Counted from the first letter of the stretch, positions 1-9,312 are shown. The stretch: 64,000 nt of DNA from Poindextera sp036494815 (GCA_036494815.1 DASXNV010000033.1:62001-126000), one strand, 5' to 3'. The notes: generated by a model from the sequence alone, not told the origin. Translations and numbers: made by a program.

Positions 1-1137
1 CGGCTGTTTTCCGACCTCGACCGGCTCTTGCCGGAGCTGACGGAGCGGTTCGCCGCCACGGCGGCGGACCACGACCGCGACTCCAGCTTTCCGTTCGAGA
101 ATTTCCAGGCCCTGCACCAGGCGGGCCTGATGGCCCTGACCGCGCCGCGCGAACTTGGCGGCCACGGCGCCGATCTGCCCACGGCCTTGAAGGTGATCCG
201 CGCCGTCGCCCGGGGCGAGCCGGCCACGGCCCTGGTCCTGACCATGCAATACCTGCTCCACGGCTCGCTGAGCGCGCGGGGCGGTTGGCCCGAGCATCTG
301 AAGCGTCGTGTGGTCGCCGATGCGATCGAAAGCGGCGCCCTGATCAACGCCCTGCGGGTCGAGCCGGACCTGGGCACGCCCGCCCGGGGCGGCCTGCCGG
401 CCACGGTGGCGCGGCGCACCGCCGAAGGCTGGCGATTGTCCGGCCGTAAAATCTATTCGACAGGGTCCCCCGCCCTGACCTGGATGATGGTCTGGGCCAG
501 CACAGATGAGGAGACGCCTCGGGTCGGCGGCTTTCTGATGCATCGCGACACGCCCGGCTGGCGCATCGACGAGACCTGGGACCATACGGGTCTGAGGGCC
601 AGCGGTAGCCATGACGTGGTGTTCGAGGACGCTCTCGTCCCCGAGGATCACGCCTTGTCCCCGCAGCCGTTGGGCGCTCCGTCGCAGATCGATCCGGACT
701 TTGCGGTGTGGTCGTCGGTCCTGACATCGGCCATCTACGACGCCGTGGCCCGCGCCGGCCGAGACTGGTTCGTGCAATGGGCGCTGGATCGCAAGCCTGC
801 CAATCTGGGCGCGCCCCTGGCTAGCCTGCCCCGGTTCCAGGAACTGGTCGGCGCCATCGACGCGCTGTTGCTGCAGAACCGGGTGCTGCTCGATGGCGCG
901 GCGGCGGGTGACATTCCGGTGGGCGAGGCCAACCTGGTCAAACACCTGGTCACCGATAACGCCATCGCCTCGGTGGAAAAGGCCATAGCCGCGGCCGGCA
1001 ATCCTGGCCTGTCACGCCACAACGCCCTGCAGCGCCACTACCGCGATGTCCTCTGCGGCCGCATCCACACGCCCCAGAGCGACGTGATCCTCACCTCGGC
1101 CGGCAAGGCCGCCTTCGCCGTTCATCCCTTCGCCTGA
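1..1137 (+). CDS. Acyl-CoA dehydrogenase-fold flavin monooxygenase (DszC/SfnC-like), 5' partial
   Basis: The reading frame is open from base 1, so the true start lies upstream; about 378 codons are visible. The sequence has the acyl-CoA dehydrogenase fold: a helical N-terminal part, a middle beta domain (GRKIYSTGS, GGFLMHRDTPGW, TWDHTGLRASGSHDVVFED), and a C-terminal helical domain. The HTGLRASGSHDVVFED stretch is typical of DszC/SfnC-type members, which use reduced flavin to oxidise organosulfur compounds rather than dehydrogenating acyl-CoA. Neighbours support this: an SsuD-like monooxygenase follows after 30 bp, and a flavin reductase and a sulfonate-type binding protein lie in the same operon. 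The exact substrate cannot be read from sequence. Family assignment is firm; the sulfur role is an inference from context. Confidence 0.85.
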   Translation, partial: RLFSDLDRLLPELTERFAATAADHDRDSSFPFENFQALHQAGLMALTAPRELGGHGADLPTALKVIRAVARGEPATALVLTMQYLLHGSLSARGGWPEHLKRRVVADAIESGALINALRVEPDLGTPARGGLPATVARRTAEGWRLSGRKIYSTGSPALTWMMVWASTDEETPRVGGFLMHRDTPGWRIDETWDHTGLRASGSHDVVFEDALVPEDHALSPQPLGAPSQIDPDFAVWSSVLTSAIYDAVARAGRDWFVQWALDRKPANLGAPLASLPRFQELVGAIDALLLQNRVLLDGAAAGDIPVGEANLVKHLVTDNAIASVEKAIAAAGNPGLSRHNALQRHYRDVLCGRIHTPQSDVILTSAGKAAFAVHPFA

Positions 1138-1167
1138 ACGCCATCGCCTGAACGGAAGAGCCAAGCC

Positions 1168-2286
1168 ATGTCGCAAGATCCCAACGCAATCGAAATCCTG
1201 GGTCTCATCTCGACCCAATACGCCTCCGAAACCCACGCCGCCGCCGGCCCGGACATCGACAAGACCTATGTGGGCGCCTTCGCCCGCGCGCACGAATATG
1301 CCGGCTTCGACCGGGTGCTGATCGGCTATCATTCCAGCGCGCCGGATGGCTTCCAGGTCGCCGCCTATGCGGCCCAGCAGACCACGCGGCTGAAATTCCT
1401 GCTGGCCCATCGTCCCGGATTCGTCGCCCCAACCCTGGCGGCGCGGCAACTGGCCAGCCTGGACCAGTTCAGCGACGGCCGCCTGGCCGTGCATATCATC
1501 TCCGGCGGTTCCGACGAGGAGCAGCAGCGCGACGGCGACTTCCTGTCCAAGGCCGAGCGTTACGCCCGCACTAGCGACTATATCGACGTGCTGAAAAAGA
1601 CCTGGACCAGCAGCGCGCCCTTCGATCATGAAGGCCCCTATTATCGGGTCAAAGGCGCCTTGGCCGCGGTCAAGCCGGCACAGAAACCGCACCTGCCGAT
1701 CTTCTTCGGCGGCGCGTCGGACGAGGCCATCGAGGTCGCCGGCCGTCATGCCGAGGTCTACGCCCTGTTCGGGGAAACGGTGGACCAGGCGCGCGGGGTG
1801 GTGAACCGGGTGCGCGCCTCAGCCGCCCGGCATGGCCGCGAGAGCCAGATCCAGTTCAGCCTGTCGCTGCGGCCGATCCTGGCCGATACCGAGGAACGCG
1901 CCTGGGCGCGGGCCGAACAGATCCTGGAGGACGCCAAGGCCCTGCGCGCCGGCGGCCCCAATCCCTATCGCAGCGGCGCCCGCAGCGAAGCCCAAGGCGC
2001 CAAGCGTTTGTTGGAAGCGGCGGCGGGCGGTCGCGTGCGCGACAAGCGGCTTTGGACCGAGATCGCCGTCTTGACGGGCGCTCAGGGCAATTCCACATCG
2101 CTGGTGGGCACACCGGAGCAGGTGGTGGAGTCCCTGCTCGACTATTATGACCTGGGCATCACCAAATTCCTGTTCCGGGGTTTCGACCCTCTCGAAGACG
2201 CCCTGGACTATGGCCGCCACCTGCTGCCGCTGCTGCGCCAGGCGACGTCCGAACGGGGCCGTCCGGCCGCTCTGGCGGCGGAATAG
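1168..2286 (+). CDS. LLM-class flavin-dependent monooxygenase, SsuD-like
   Basis: 372 aa, close to the usual length of alkanesulfonate monooxygenase. It has the luciferase-like TIM-barrel pattern: LLAHRPGFVAPTLAARQLASLDQFSDGRLAVHIISGG, followed by ERYARTSDYIDVLKKTWTS and the F-D-H-E-G-x-Y-Y-R-V-K segment common to SsuD, NtaA and SfnG relatives. Such enzymes use FMNH2 and O2 to cleave C-S bonds and release sulfite. The FMNH2 could come from the flavin reductase at 5107. The start is ATG 30 bp after the previous stop, with a purine-rich stretch (GGAAGAG) ahead of it. The sulfonate or sulfone substrate is unknown. Confidence 0.9.
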   Translation: MSQDPNAIEILGLISTQYASETHAAAGPDIDKTYVGAFARAHEYAGFDRVLIGYHSSAPDGFQVAAYAAQQTTRLKFLLAHRPGFVAPTLAARQLASLDQFSDGRLAVHIISGGSDEEQQRDGDFLSKAERYARTSDYIDVLKKTWTSSAPFDHEGPYYRVKGALAAVKPAQKPHLPIFFGGASDEAIEVAGRHAEVYALFGETVDQARGVVNRVRASAARHGRESQIQFSLSLRPILADTEERAWARAEQILEDAKALRAGGPNPYRSGARSEAQGAKRLLEAAAGGRVRDKRLWTEIAVLTGAQGNSTSLVGTPEQVVESLLDYYDLGITKFLFRGFDPLEDALDYGRHLLPLLRQATSERGRPAALAAE

Positions 2287-2297
2287 GGGAGGGGCTT

Positions 2298-3248
2298 ATG
2301 GGGCGTTTGATCGTCGCCAGTCAGCTCGACGCAGCCTTCAACGATGCCCTGGCTGAACGCGCGGCGGGCGTCGATATCATATCGGTGCCGCGGGGCGCGC
2401 CTGCAGCCTTGCCGAGCGCGGCCGAGGTGCTGGTTGCCGCGCCGTTTCGACGCGCAGGGGGCGCGCTGACCGCGCAGCCTCCGGCGGGTTGGCCGTTCGA
2501 TCTGAAGTGGGTGCAACTGGTGTCGGTGGGCATCGATTTCTATCCGCCCTGGCTGTTCGAAGGGCCCACGGTCACCAGCGCCAAGGGCTCCTCGGCCGTC
2601 GCCCTGGCCGAGTTCGCGGTGGCCGCAATCTTGGCGTCAGCCAAGCGCCTGCCCGAGATCTGGATCGATCGCGCCGAGGATTGGGCGCCGCAACCCCTGA
2701 GGATGGTCGATGGCGCTACTTTGGGCCTGGTCGGCTTCGGCTCCATCGGTGAGGCCCTGGCGCCGAGGGCGCAGGCCCTGGGCATGAGGGTGGTCGCGGT
2801 GCGCCGCTCGGGCGCCCCGATCACGGTCGCGGGGGTCAAGCGGGTGGACCATGTCCGCGAGGTTTTCGAGCGCGCCGACCATGTGGTGCTGGCCGCGCCC
2901 GCCACGCCCGAAACGGTGGGCATGGTCAATCGCGCCCTGCTGTCCCACGCCAAGCCTGGCCTGCACCTGATCAATATCGCCCGCGGGGCCCTGATCGACG
3001 ATCAGGCCTTGCTGACGGCGCTCGACGACGGCCGGGTAGGCCTGGCCAGCCTCGACGTCACCCATCCTGAGCCCTTGCCGGAACGCCACCGCTTCTACAG
3101 CCACCCTCGGGTGCGCCTGTCGCCCCACACCTGCGTCCATACCCCCGACACCCGCATCAACCTCGCCGCTCGCTTCGCCGAAAACCTCGACCGCTTTCGC
3201 CAGGGCGCCCCACTGGCGGACGTGGTCGATTCCAGCCGCGGCTATTGA
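2298..3248 (+). CDS. D-2-hydroxyacid dehydrogenase (NAD(P)-dependent)
   Basis: 316 aa. The NAD-binding motif GLVGFGSIGEALAPRAQALG is at about residues 143-162. The catalytic elements of the D-isomer-specific 2-hydroxyacid dehydrogenase family are present: Arg in NIARGALIDD, Glu in THPEPLPE and His in SPHTCVHTP. It would interconvert a 2-keto acid and a D-2-hydroxy acid. It starts 11 bp after the monooxygenase with a GGGGAGGGG-type ribosome binding site, so it is in the same operon. With the class II aldolase downstream, it may process the carbon skeleton left after desulfonation; that role is inferred from position only. Confidence 0.88.
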   Translation: MGRLIVASQLDAAFNDALAERAAGVDIISVPRGAPAALPSAAEVLVAAPFRRAGGALTAQPPAGWPFDLKWVQLVSVGIDFYPPWLFEGPTVTSAKGSSAVALAEFAVAAILASAKRLPEIWIDRAEDWAPQPLRMVDGATLGLVGFGSIGEALAPRAQALGMRVVAVRRSGAPITVAGVKRVDHVREVFERADHVVLAAPATPETVGMVNRALLSHAKPGLHLINIARGALIDDQALLTALDDGRVGLASLDVTHPEPLPERHRFYSHPRVRLSPHTCVHTPDTRINLAARFAENLDRFRQGAPLADVVDSSRGY

Positions 3249-3262
3249 CCTGAAGGCCCGCC

Positions 3263-4105
3263 ATGAACGCGCCCATCGCCCATCCCCAGCCCACGGCTCA
3301 CCCGGCCAAGATCGAAACCATTCTGCCCGACCGATTCATGGGCGGCGACGCCAAGATCCCGGTCCAGCCCACCGTCGAGGCCGAGCGGCTCTATCGCAAG
3401 CAGCGGCTGGCGGCTGGCTATCGGCTGTTCGCCCGCAATGGCTACGACATGGGCGGGGCAGGGCATATCACCGCGCGTGATCCGCAATGGCCGGACCACT
3501 TCTGGGTCAATCCGGCGGGGGTGCATTTCAGCCGCATCCGCGTCTCCGACCTGATGCTGGTTAGTCACGAGGGCGAGATCGTCCAGCCCCCGGCCCGGGC
3601 CAAGCCGCGCCTGAACCGGGCGGCCTTCGCCATCCATTCCGAGCTGCACAAGGCGCGCCCGGACGTGATCGCCGCCGCCCATTCCCATTCGCTCTATGGC
3701 AAGGCCTGGTCGGCGCTGGGCCAGCTTCTGGAGCCTCTGACCCAGGATGCGGCGGCCTTCTACGAGGACCACGCCATCTTCGAAGAGTTTTCCGGCGTGG
3801 TGCTGGACACCAGCGAAGGCGAGAAGATCGCCAAGGCCCTTGGTCCGCGCAAGGCGGTGATCCTGCAGAACCACGGAATCCTGACGGTCGGCCAATCGGT
3901 TGAGGCTGCTGTCTGGCGCTATCTGGCCATGGAGAACGCCTGCCAGGTTCAGCTCCTGGCCCAGGCGGCGGGACCGACCCGGCCCATGCCTGAGGCGGTG
4001 GCCCGTCACACCGCCGGCCAGATGGGTTCGGAGATCGGCGGGGTTTTCGCCTTCCAGCCCTATTGGGATGTGGTCACTGAAGAAGAACCGGATCTGTTCG
4101 ATTGA
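3263..4105 (+). CDS. Class II aldolase/adducin family protein
   Basis: 280 aa. The class II aldolase/adducin fold is shown by GGAGHITARDP near the N-terminus, the metal-binding His pair in AAAHSHSLYGKAWS, the acidic segment AAAFYEDHAIFEEFSGVV, and the C-terminal QNHGILTVGQSVEAAVW. Members are metal-dependent aldolases, epimerases or decarboxylases of small hydroxy-acid substrates. It follows the dehydrogenase by 14 bp and its TGA overlaps the next ATG (TGATG), so the genes are translationally coupled. It resembles aldolase-family genes often seen beside sulfonate-type transport genes, but the substrate is not predictable. Confidence 0.88.
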   Translation: MNAPIAHPQPTAHPAKIETILPDRFMGGDAKIPVQPTVEAERLYRKQRLAAGYRLFARNGYDMGGAGHITARDPQWPDHFWVNPAGVHFSRIRVSDLMLVSHEGEIVQPPARAKPRLNRAAFAIHSELHKARPDVIAAAHSHSLYGKAWSALGQLLEPLTQDAAAFYEDHAIFEEFSGVVLDTSEGEKIAKALGPRKAVILQNHGILTVGQSVEAAVWRYLAMENACQVQLLAQAAGPTRPMPEAVARHTAGQMGSEIGGVFAFQPYWDVVTEEEPDLFD

Positions 4106-5097
4106 TGGACGCCCGCTTCTCGCTTTCGCGCCGGGCGGCCCTGGCAGGCGGCGCCGGCCTGGGACTGTTGACCGCCTGCTCGCCCACGGGCCGTGGTTCG
4201 AACAGCCCTCTGGCCGGTCTGACCTTGCGGGTGGCCACCTACAAGGGCGGCGTGCAGAGCTTTTTCCAGGCCGCGGGCGTGGCCGATACGCCCTACAAGA
4301 TCGCCTATTCGGAATTCGCCGGCGGCAACCTGATCACCGAGGCGATCAACGCCAAGGCCATCGACGTCGGCTCCATGAGCGAGATCCCGCCTATCTTCGC
4401 CGCAAGGAGTGAGACGCTACGGCTGATCGCGGTGCTGCAGGGCGACGTCAACAACCAGGTCACGCTCGTGCCCAAGGACTCGCCCATCCGCGGTCTCGCC
4501 GATCTGAAGGGCAAGCGCGTTGGCTATGTGCGCGCCACCACCGCCCACTTTTTCCTGCTCCGGCTGCTGCAGGAACAGGGCTTATCCTTCGCCGATATCA
4601 CGCCCATTGCGCTATCGCCGCAAGATGGACTGGCCGCCTTTGGCCGCGGCGCGCTGGAGGCCTGGGTGATCTATGGCGTGCAGAGCAACCTCGCCCGTGC
4701 GCGGTTCGCCGCCCGGGTGCTCACCACCGCGCAGGGCCGACTGTCGGGAAACTACGTCTATGCCGCGCTGAAGGACTCGATCGACGATCCGACGCGGCGA
4801 TCGGCCATCGCCGACTATCTCGGGCGCGTGAAGCGCGCCTATGCCTGGGCGGAGGTCCATCCGGACGCCTTGGCGAGCCTTGAAGCTCAGGCGACCGGCG
4901 TGCCGGCGGCGATCTATCAGCAGCAGCGCCGTGAGCGCAGCGGCCCGACCCTGTTGGCGCCGGTGGACGACGCGGCGATCCGCTCCCAGCAGTCGGTGGC
5001 TGACGTCTTCGCTCAGGCTCACTTGATCCCTGCCCGGATCGATATCGCCCCCCTGTGGGACCGAACGTTCAGCGACGGGCTCGCAAGAGAAGGATGA
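4105..5097 (+). CDS. ABC transporter substrate-binding lipoprotein, SsuA/TauA-like
   Basis: 330 aa from the ATG at 4105, chosen because it overlaps the previous stop as TGATG; a TTG one codon earlier is less likely. The N-terminus has a twin-arginine-like SRRAAL, a hydrophobic stretch and the lipobox LTAC with Cys25, so it should be exported and lipidated. The mature part matches NMT1/SsuA-type binding proteins: LRVATYKGG, GGNLITEAINAKAIDVGSMSEIPPIFAA, LKGKRVGYVRATTAHFFLLRLLQEQGLSFADITPI. It likely binds an organosulfonate-type ligand. No permease or ATPase gene is in the visible part of the operon, so the transport partners must lie upstream of the window or elsewhere. Confidence 0.88.
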   Translation: MDARFSLSRRAALAGGAGLGLLTACSPTGRGSNSPLAGLTLRVATYKGGVQSFFQAAGVADTPYKIAYSEFAGGNLITEAINAKAIDVGSMSEIPPIFAARSETLRLIAVLQGDVNNQVTLVPKDSPIRGLADLKGKRVGYVRATTAHFFLLRLLQEQGLSFADITPIALSPQDGLAAFGRGALEAWVIYGVQSNLARARFAARVLTTAQGRLSGNYVYAALKDSIDDPTRRSAIADYLGRVKRAYAWAEVHPDALASLEAQATGVPAAIYQQQRRERSGPTLLAPVDDAAIRSQQSVADVFAQAHLIPARIDIAPLWDRTFSDGLAREG

Positions 5098-5106
5098 GGA
5101 TTGGCC

Positions 5107-5661
5107 ATGGCTCAAGCTTCCAGCGCGCCTGCAATAACCGATCGACCCTTGTCCGGCGCCTCGTCAGTGCTCGACGAGACGTTGTTTCGCGACGCCATGG
5201 CGCGTCTCGCCGGGGGCGTTGCGATCGCGGCCTGCTGGGACGGCGAAATCCCCCGGGGGCTTCTGGTCAGTTCGATCACGGCCCTATCCACAGAGCCGCC
5301 GCGGGTGCTGTTTTGCGTCCGCAAGGCCGCAGCCTCGCATGGGGCGCTCCTTCGGGCCTACCAATGCAGTGTGGCGATCCTTGCCGACGAAGATCTGCAA
5401 GAGGCTGAGCGCTTTTCCGACGCCGGCCGAACCCCAGAGCGCTTCGATCCGGCGGTCTGGAGCCTTAGTCCACATAGCTCGCCGCAGCATCGTGCGCCCC
5501 TGATCGCTCTGACCGGGCAGATAGGCTCCAGGATCGACGCTGGAACCCACACCATCTTCATTCTCAACGTCCGCGCCGTCACCACCAAACCGGGCGCGCC
5601 CCTGGTCTATTTCGACCGGGCCTTTTGCGGGCTCGCCGCCAGCCTGCCGGCGGACGGCTGA
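5107..5661 (+). CDS. Flavin reductase family protein (HpaC/DIM6 type)
   Basis: 184 aa from the ATG at 5107; an in-frame TTG at 5101 is a weaker alternative. A GGATGAGGA stretch just upstream is a good ribosome binding site. The split-barrel flavin reductase pattern is clear: LFRDAMARLAGGVAIAACWDG, GLLVSSITALSTEPPRVLFCV, C-S-V-A-I-L, and a C-terminal HTIFILNVRAV...PLVYFDRAF. It would reduce FMN with NAD(P)H and hand the reduced flavin to the two monooxygenases at the start of this operon. It is the last gene of the operon. Confidence 0.88.
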   Translation: MAQASSAPAITDRPLSGASSVLDETLFRDAMARLAGGVAIAACWDGEIPRGLLVSSITALSTEPPRVLFCVRKAAASHGALLRAYQCSVAILADEDLQEAERFSDAGRTPERFDPAVWSLSPHSSPQHRAPLIALTGQIGSRIDAGTHTIFILNVRAVTTKPGAPLVYFDRAFCGLAASLPADG

Positions 5662-6042
5662 GCGAAAGCTTCGTGCGCCTTGATAGGCGCGATGAAGGGC
5701 GGCCACTCGCCGATGGTGTTGAACCAGTTCATATTTAGGTTTGCACCTGAAAAACCAGAGGTATGGGCGGCCTTCTTGAAAATGGACGTGGGGGCGTGCC
5801 GATGCGAGTACTTGTCATTGCTGAGCACGCTAGCGCCAGCGCGCAGGCATTGAACTTAAAAGTCCGCCCGGATTGGCGTTTCGGCGGAGTTTTCGGCGAC
5901 TGCCATTTCCGACATTTTCAAGACAATCCGCCAATTGCTGTCATTGAGAGCGCCAATTCTAAGGCGGCGGTTGTTTCCGGAGGCTCGGGCGCGAGCGCGC
6001 GGTCGACCTTTCTGCGACCAAGCAGCGATGGCTGCGAGCCGA
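5662..6042. other. Intergenic stretch between the sulfur operon and the kinase gene
   Basis: 381 bp between convergent genes. A + strand frame starting ATG at 5802 encodes a short peptide beginning MRVLVIAEHASAS, which resembles the first residues of electron-transfer flavoprotein alpha, but the similarity stops after about ten residues. A - strand frame ending near 5660 has an unusual composition (NLNMNWFNTIGEWPPF). Neither is convincing as a gene. No clear terminator hairpin with a T-run was seen. Confidence 0.4.
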
Positions 6043-8487
6043 TCATATCGCTCCTTGATCTACGCCCGCGTTGTTGGCCAGGACGGCGGAGGCCGATAGC
6101 GCCGCGTTCAATGCGGCCACCAGAAGGCGGATATCGATGGGTTTGGCGACGAAATCATCCATCCCCGCAGCCAAGTATTCATCGACTTGGTGGGTCATGG
6201 CGTTGGCCGTGAGCGCCACGATCGGAGTTCGGCGGCGACCCTGGATCCGTTCGCGCTCGCGGATGAAGCGGGTGGCCGTAGGACCGTCCATCCGGGGCAT
6301 TTGTACGTCCATCAAGATTACGTCCCAGTCTCCGGATTCCCAGGCGGCGACGGCGTCGACGCCGTCGCCGACCATCACAACTTGAATGCCGAACTGCGAA
6401 AGCAGGGTCTGCAAGACCAGCTGGTTCACAGGGTTATCCTCAGCCGCCAGCAGCCGGACGTCGGAAGGCTCCCGAGAAGCCGGATGGCCATCGGCGGGCG
6501 CCGAGACGGAGACAGCCCTAGCGGTGGTCCGCCCACCACGGGGTAGCGGCAGGGTGACGACAAAGGTGGAGCCTTGACCCTCGACGCTCAACGCTTCGAT
6601 CCGGCCGCCCATCAACTCCGCAAGTTCGCGGCAGATGGCCAGCCCCAGGCCCGTGCCGCCGAATCGCCGGGTGGTCGAAGCATCCGCCTGAACGAATTTT
6701 TCGAACAGCGCCGCCTGCTGGGCATGGGACATGCCGATGCCGGTGTCGGCGACTGTGAGGGTGAGCGCGCCACGACGACGACCGACCGTCACCGTCACCG
6801 TCCCGCCTCCCACCTCGGTGAATTTGAGCGCGTTGGAGATCAGATTGTTGAGGATTTGGCGCACGCGGGTCGCGTCGCCGAAATAGACTCCGGCGGCGGC
6901 GCGGGTCACTATCAGCTCGAAGGCGATGCTCTTCTGAGCGGCGATCGCTGAGAACGCTGCGTGGGCGGCGGATGCGACAACGGCGATGTCGAACTCTGCC
7001 TCCTCCAGCTCCAACCGGCCAGCTTCGATCTTGGAGAGGTCGAGGACGTCATTCAGCACGGTGAGCAGCGCTTCTCCGGACTGCCGGATCACTTCCAGGC
7101 GCTCCTGCTGTTCCGGTTCCATTGGCCCCGCGGCCATCGCTTGGGCCATGCCAAGCACTCCATTTAGCGGAGTGCGGATTTCATGGCTCATGGTGGCCAG
7201 AAAGGCGCTCTTCGCGTGGTTGGCGGCTTCGGCTTCCTCCTTGGCCTCGATCAGCGCCTGTTCCGCCTGCTTGCGCGCGGTAATGTTCTGCATTGCACCG
7301 ATCACCCGCTGGAGCGCGCCATCCTCGCCACGGATCGCGTACATGACTTCGGCGATCCAGAACTCTTCTCCGCCGTCGCGCAGCACGCGGTATTCGATCT
7401 CATAGGGCGCCTTTTCCTCGTGGAATCGGCGCGACGCCTCGGCCACTCGTGTGCGATCACGCGGGTCGACGAAGCGTTCGGTTCCGCCGGTAAACACCGC
7501 CTCGGCCACCGCTTTGTCCTCGACTTCGCCAGTAGGGAACAGGGCCTTGCCAGCGCTGACGATCGAATGGCGTTTATAGTCGACGTCATAGACCTGCAGG
7601 TTGGCCATCTCCGTCGCCAACTGCAGCCGCTGCCGAGTGCGTTCCAGGCTACGCATGGCCTTGACCGTTTCGGTGACGTCGTGGGCGGCGCTGACGATGC
7701 CGGCGATCTCGCCGGTCTCATCGCGCCAAGGTGTCATCTCAAGATCCATCCATCGGCGTTCGCCGTCACGGGAGATCACGCGAACCCGAGGCTCCTTGAT
7801 CATCTCTCCGGCGAGACATCGCTCGAACTGGTCTTTGAAGAAGGCGAAGGCTTCGGCGGATATATCCGGAAGAAGGCGGCCAACAGCCTCGGCTTCGGTG
7901 ACGCCCATGGTCCCCAACCAACGCGGCGTGGCCGTCAGCACCCGAAAGTTCCGGTCGGTCATCACCGATTCGATGGGCACGGAGCCAACAAAAGAAGACA
8001 TCACCTTGCGCGCCGCGCGCAGCTCGCGGTCGCGCAGGGCGAAGGTCTCGGCGGCGCGGGCGCGGTCGCACTCGTCGGCGACGCCGTCGGCCAAGTCCTG
8101 CAGCCGCCCAGCCAGCACCTTGTCGTAGGCGCGAGGCGCAGGCCCCATGACCGTCAGTACGCCAATGGTGGCGCCGTCGGCCAGGCGCACGGGAGCGCCG
8201 GCCCAGAACCGCATGTGGGGGCGTTCGCGGCGAGGATCAAATTCGGGATCGGGCTCGATATCCGCGACCCAGATCGCCCGGCCGCGCTCGATCACGCTTC
8301 GAACGCCGGTCGCCGGGGTTCCTGTGCCGACAAGGCTGCCGCCACAGCGCCAAACGCGTTCGCCGTCAACCAATACGACGCTGGCCTCGGCGCCGCCGAA
8401 GAGCGCTTCGGCGATCCGTGTCGCGCGATGGAACGCGGGCAGCGCCGGACTCATCCCATACGGCGGACTACTGGCCTCTTCACTCAT
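6043..8487 (-). CDS. Hybrid sensor histidine kinase (GAF-PAS-PAS-HisKA-HATPase-REC)
   Basis: 814 aa with no membrane segment, so probably cytoplasmic. Domains in order: GAF-like (about 15-150), two PAS/PAC modules (about 165-285 and 300-415), dimerisation/phosphoacceptor domain with the H-box SHEIRTPLNG (His435), an HATPase domain (N-box NNLISNALKF, DTGIGM, GGTGLGLAI), and a C-terminal receiver (LAAEDNPVNQ, LMDVQMPRMDG with Asp727, ALTAN, KP). The start is ATG. The receiver ends the protein and no HPt domain is present, so phosphate is presumably passed to a separate partner. No response regulator lies next to it, so it is an orphan kinase with unknown signal. A flavin- or haem-binding role for the PAS domains cannot be judged. 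Confidence 0.93.
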   Translation of the reverse strand: MSEEASSPPYGMSPALPAFHRATRIAEALFGGAEASVVLVDGERVWRCGGSLVGTGTPATGVRSVIERGRAIWVADIEPDPEFDPRRERPHMRFWAGAPVRLADGATIGVLTVMGPAPRAYDKVLAGRLQDLADGVADECDRARAAETFALRDRELRAARKVMSSFVGSVPIESVMTDRNFRVLTATPRWLGTMGVTEAEAVGRLLPDISAEAFAFFKDQFERCLAGEMIKEPRVRVISRDGERRWMDLEMTPWRDETGEIAGIVSAAHDVTETVKAMRSLERTRQRLQLATEMANLQVYDVDYKRHSIVSAGKALFPTGEVEDKAVAEAVFTGGTERFVDPRDRTRVAEASRRFHEEKAPYEIEYRVLRDGGEEFWIAEVMYAIRGEDGALQRVIGAMQNITARKQAEQALIEAKEEAEAANHAKSAFLATMSHEIRTPLNGVLGMAQAMAAGPMEPEQQERLEVIRQSGEALLTVLNDVLDLSKIEAGRLELEEAEFDIAVVASAAHAAFSAIAAQKSIAFELIVTRAAAGVYFGDATRVRQILNNLISNALKFTEVGGGTVTVTVGRRRGALTLTVADTGIGMSHAQQAALFEKFVQADASTTRRFGGTGLGLAICRELAELMGGRIEALSVEGQGSTFVVTLPLPRGGRTTARAVSVSAPADGHPASREPSDVRLLAAEDNPVNQLVLQTLLSQFGIQVVMVGDGVDAVAAWESGDWDVILMDVQMPRMDGPTATRFIRERERIQGRRRTPIVALTANAMTHQVDEYLAAGMDDFVAKPIDIRLLVAALNAALSASAVLANNAGVDQGAI

Positions 8488-8653
8488 GTTCGACCCTCTA
8501 CCCTGTCACGTTATCTGTGCGGCGCTGAAGTCAGTGTTAAGGGGGGCGAACGCTGCAAGGATCGCCAAGATGGTCTTGGGACAGCTAGATGAGAAGACCA
8601 AGAAGCCAGGGCGACGAAAATAGAGAACGGTGGGTTACAATCACCAGGGGTGC

Positions 8654-9034
8654 GCTGAAGATCTCGTCGATTTCGGCCGTTGATTCAGGGCGAGCTCGAC
8701 GGTGTGAGGACCATCAGCGCCGCGTCGGTCGAGATGATGACCACCGTTCATCTTTCTGAGGCGATCTTGAACGGCGGCTTCACCGCGGGCGTCCACGCAT
8801 TCCGGCCGGGATGCGGCTACGGCTTCAACGGCGCGGTGTTCAGCGACCCGGCCAAGGCGAGCTCGCCTGTCGGACGGGGCGCATACCAGTGGGACGGCGC
8901 GTCGGGCGTCTGGTTTTGGGTTGATCCAGAGAACCAGCTGCTCTTCATCGGCATTCCAGCGAATGATGCAGGAAGGCATGCCCAGGTTTCAGGCGTTGAC
9001 GCAGGCGCTGATCGCCGAAACCCTCACCGACTGA
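8654..9034 (+). pseudogene. Remnant of a class C beta-lactamase/esterase-family serine hydrolase
   Basis: Three consecutive pieces in different frames read as one degraded C-terminus. AEDLVDFGR runs into a stop at about 8680. LIQGELDGVRTISAASVEMMT continues in another frame through YGFNGAVFSDPAKASSPVGRGAYQWDGASGVWFWVDPENQLLFIGI. After a one-base shift near 8956, QRMMQEGMPRFQALTQALIAETLTD ends at the TGA at 9034. This is the usual C-terminal part of EstB/class C beta-lactamase family enzymes, where GELDGVRILS and a WVDPE...LLFIGM segment are typical. The N-terminal two thirds, including the catalytic SxxK serine, are missing. It cannot be functional. Confidence 0.75.
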
Positions 9035-9312
9035 GCCTCGCCCGCGCCTTCGGTAGTCCAAGGTTCGAGCACTCGCGATGACTTCATCCGCCAAAACTCT
9101 GCGGCGCCGAGTTGCGCCCGACCGCTCGTTATCGTGGGCGGCGCCTGGTCGCCAATTGCCGCCTGACACGGCCCGCGGCCTGGCGGCTCCTGGGCCGTCC
9201 TGTAGCTGCGTCGACACGTCCGAGAGCCGCCTCGACGATGTCAATATCCGAACATGGCCGGCTTATTTTAGCGCCTATGGGCTGTCGCCGGGATGAGCGC
9301 GAAGGGAAGGGG

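Noticed and set aside
5763..6212. 149-aa + strand frame starting near an ETF-alpha-like MRVLVIAEH peptide
   Set aside because: The resemblance ends after about ten residues and the frame runs antisense into the histidine kinase gene.
7183..8592. 469-aa open frame antisense to the histidine kinase
   Set aside because: A shadow of the kinase gene caused by high GC; no family resemblance.
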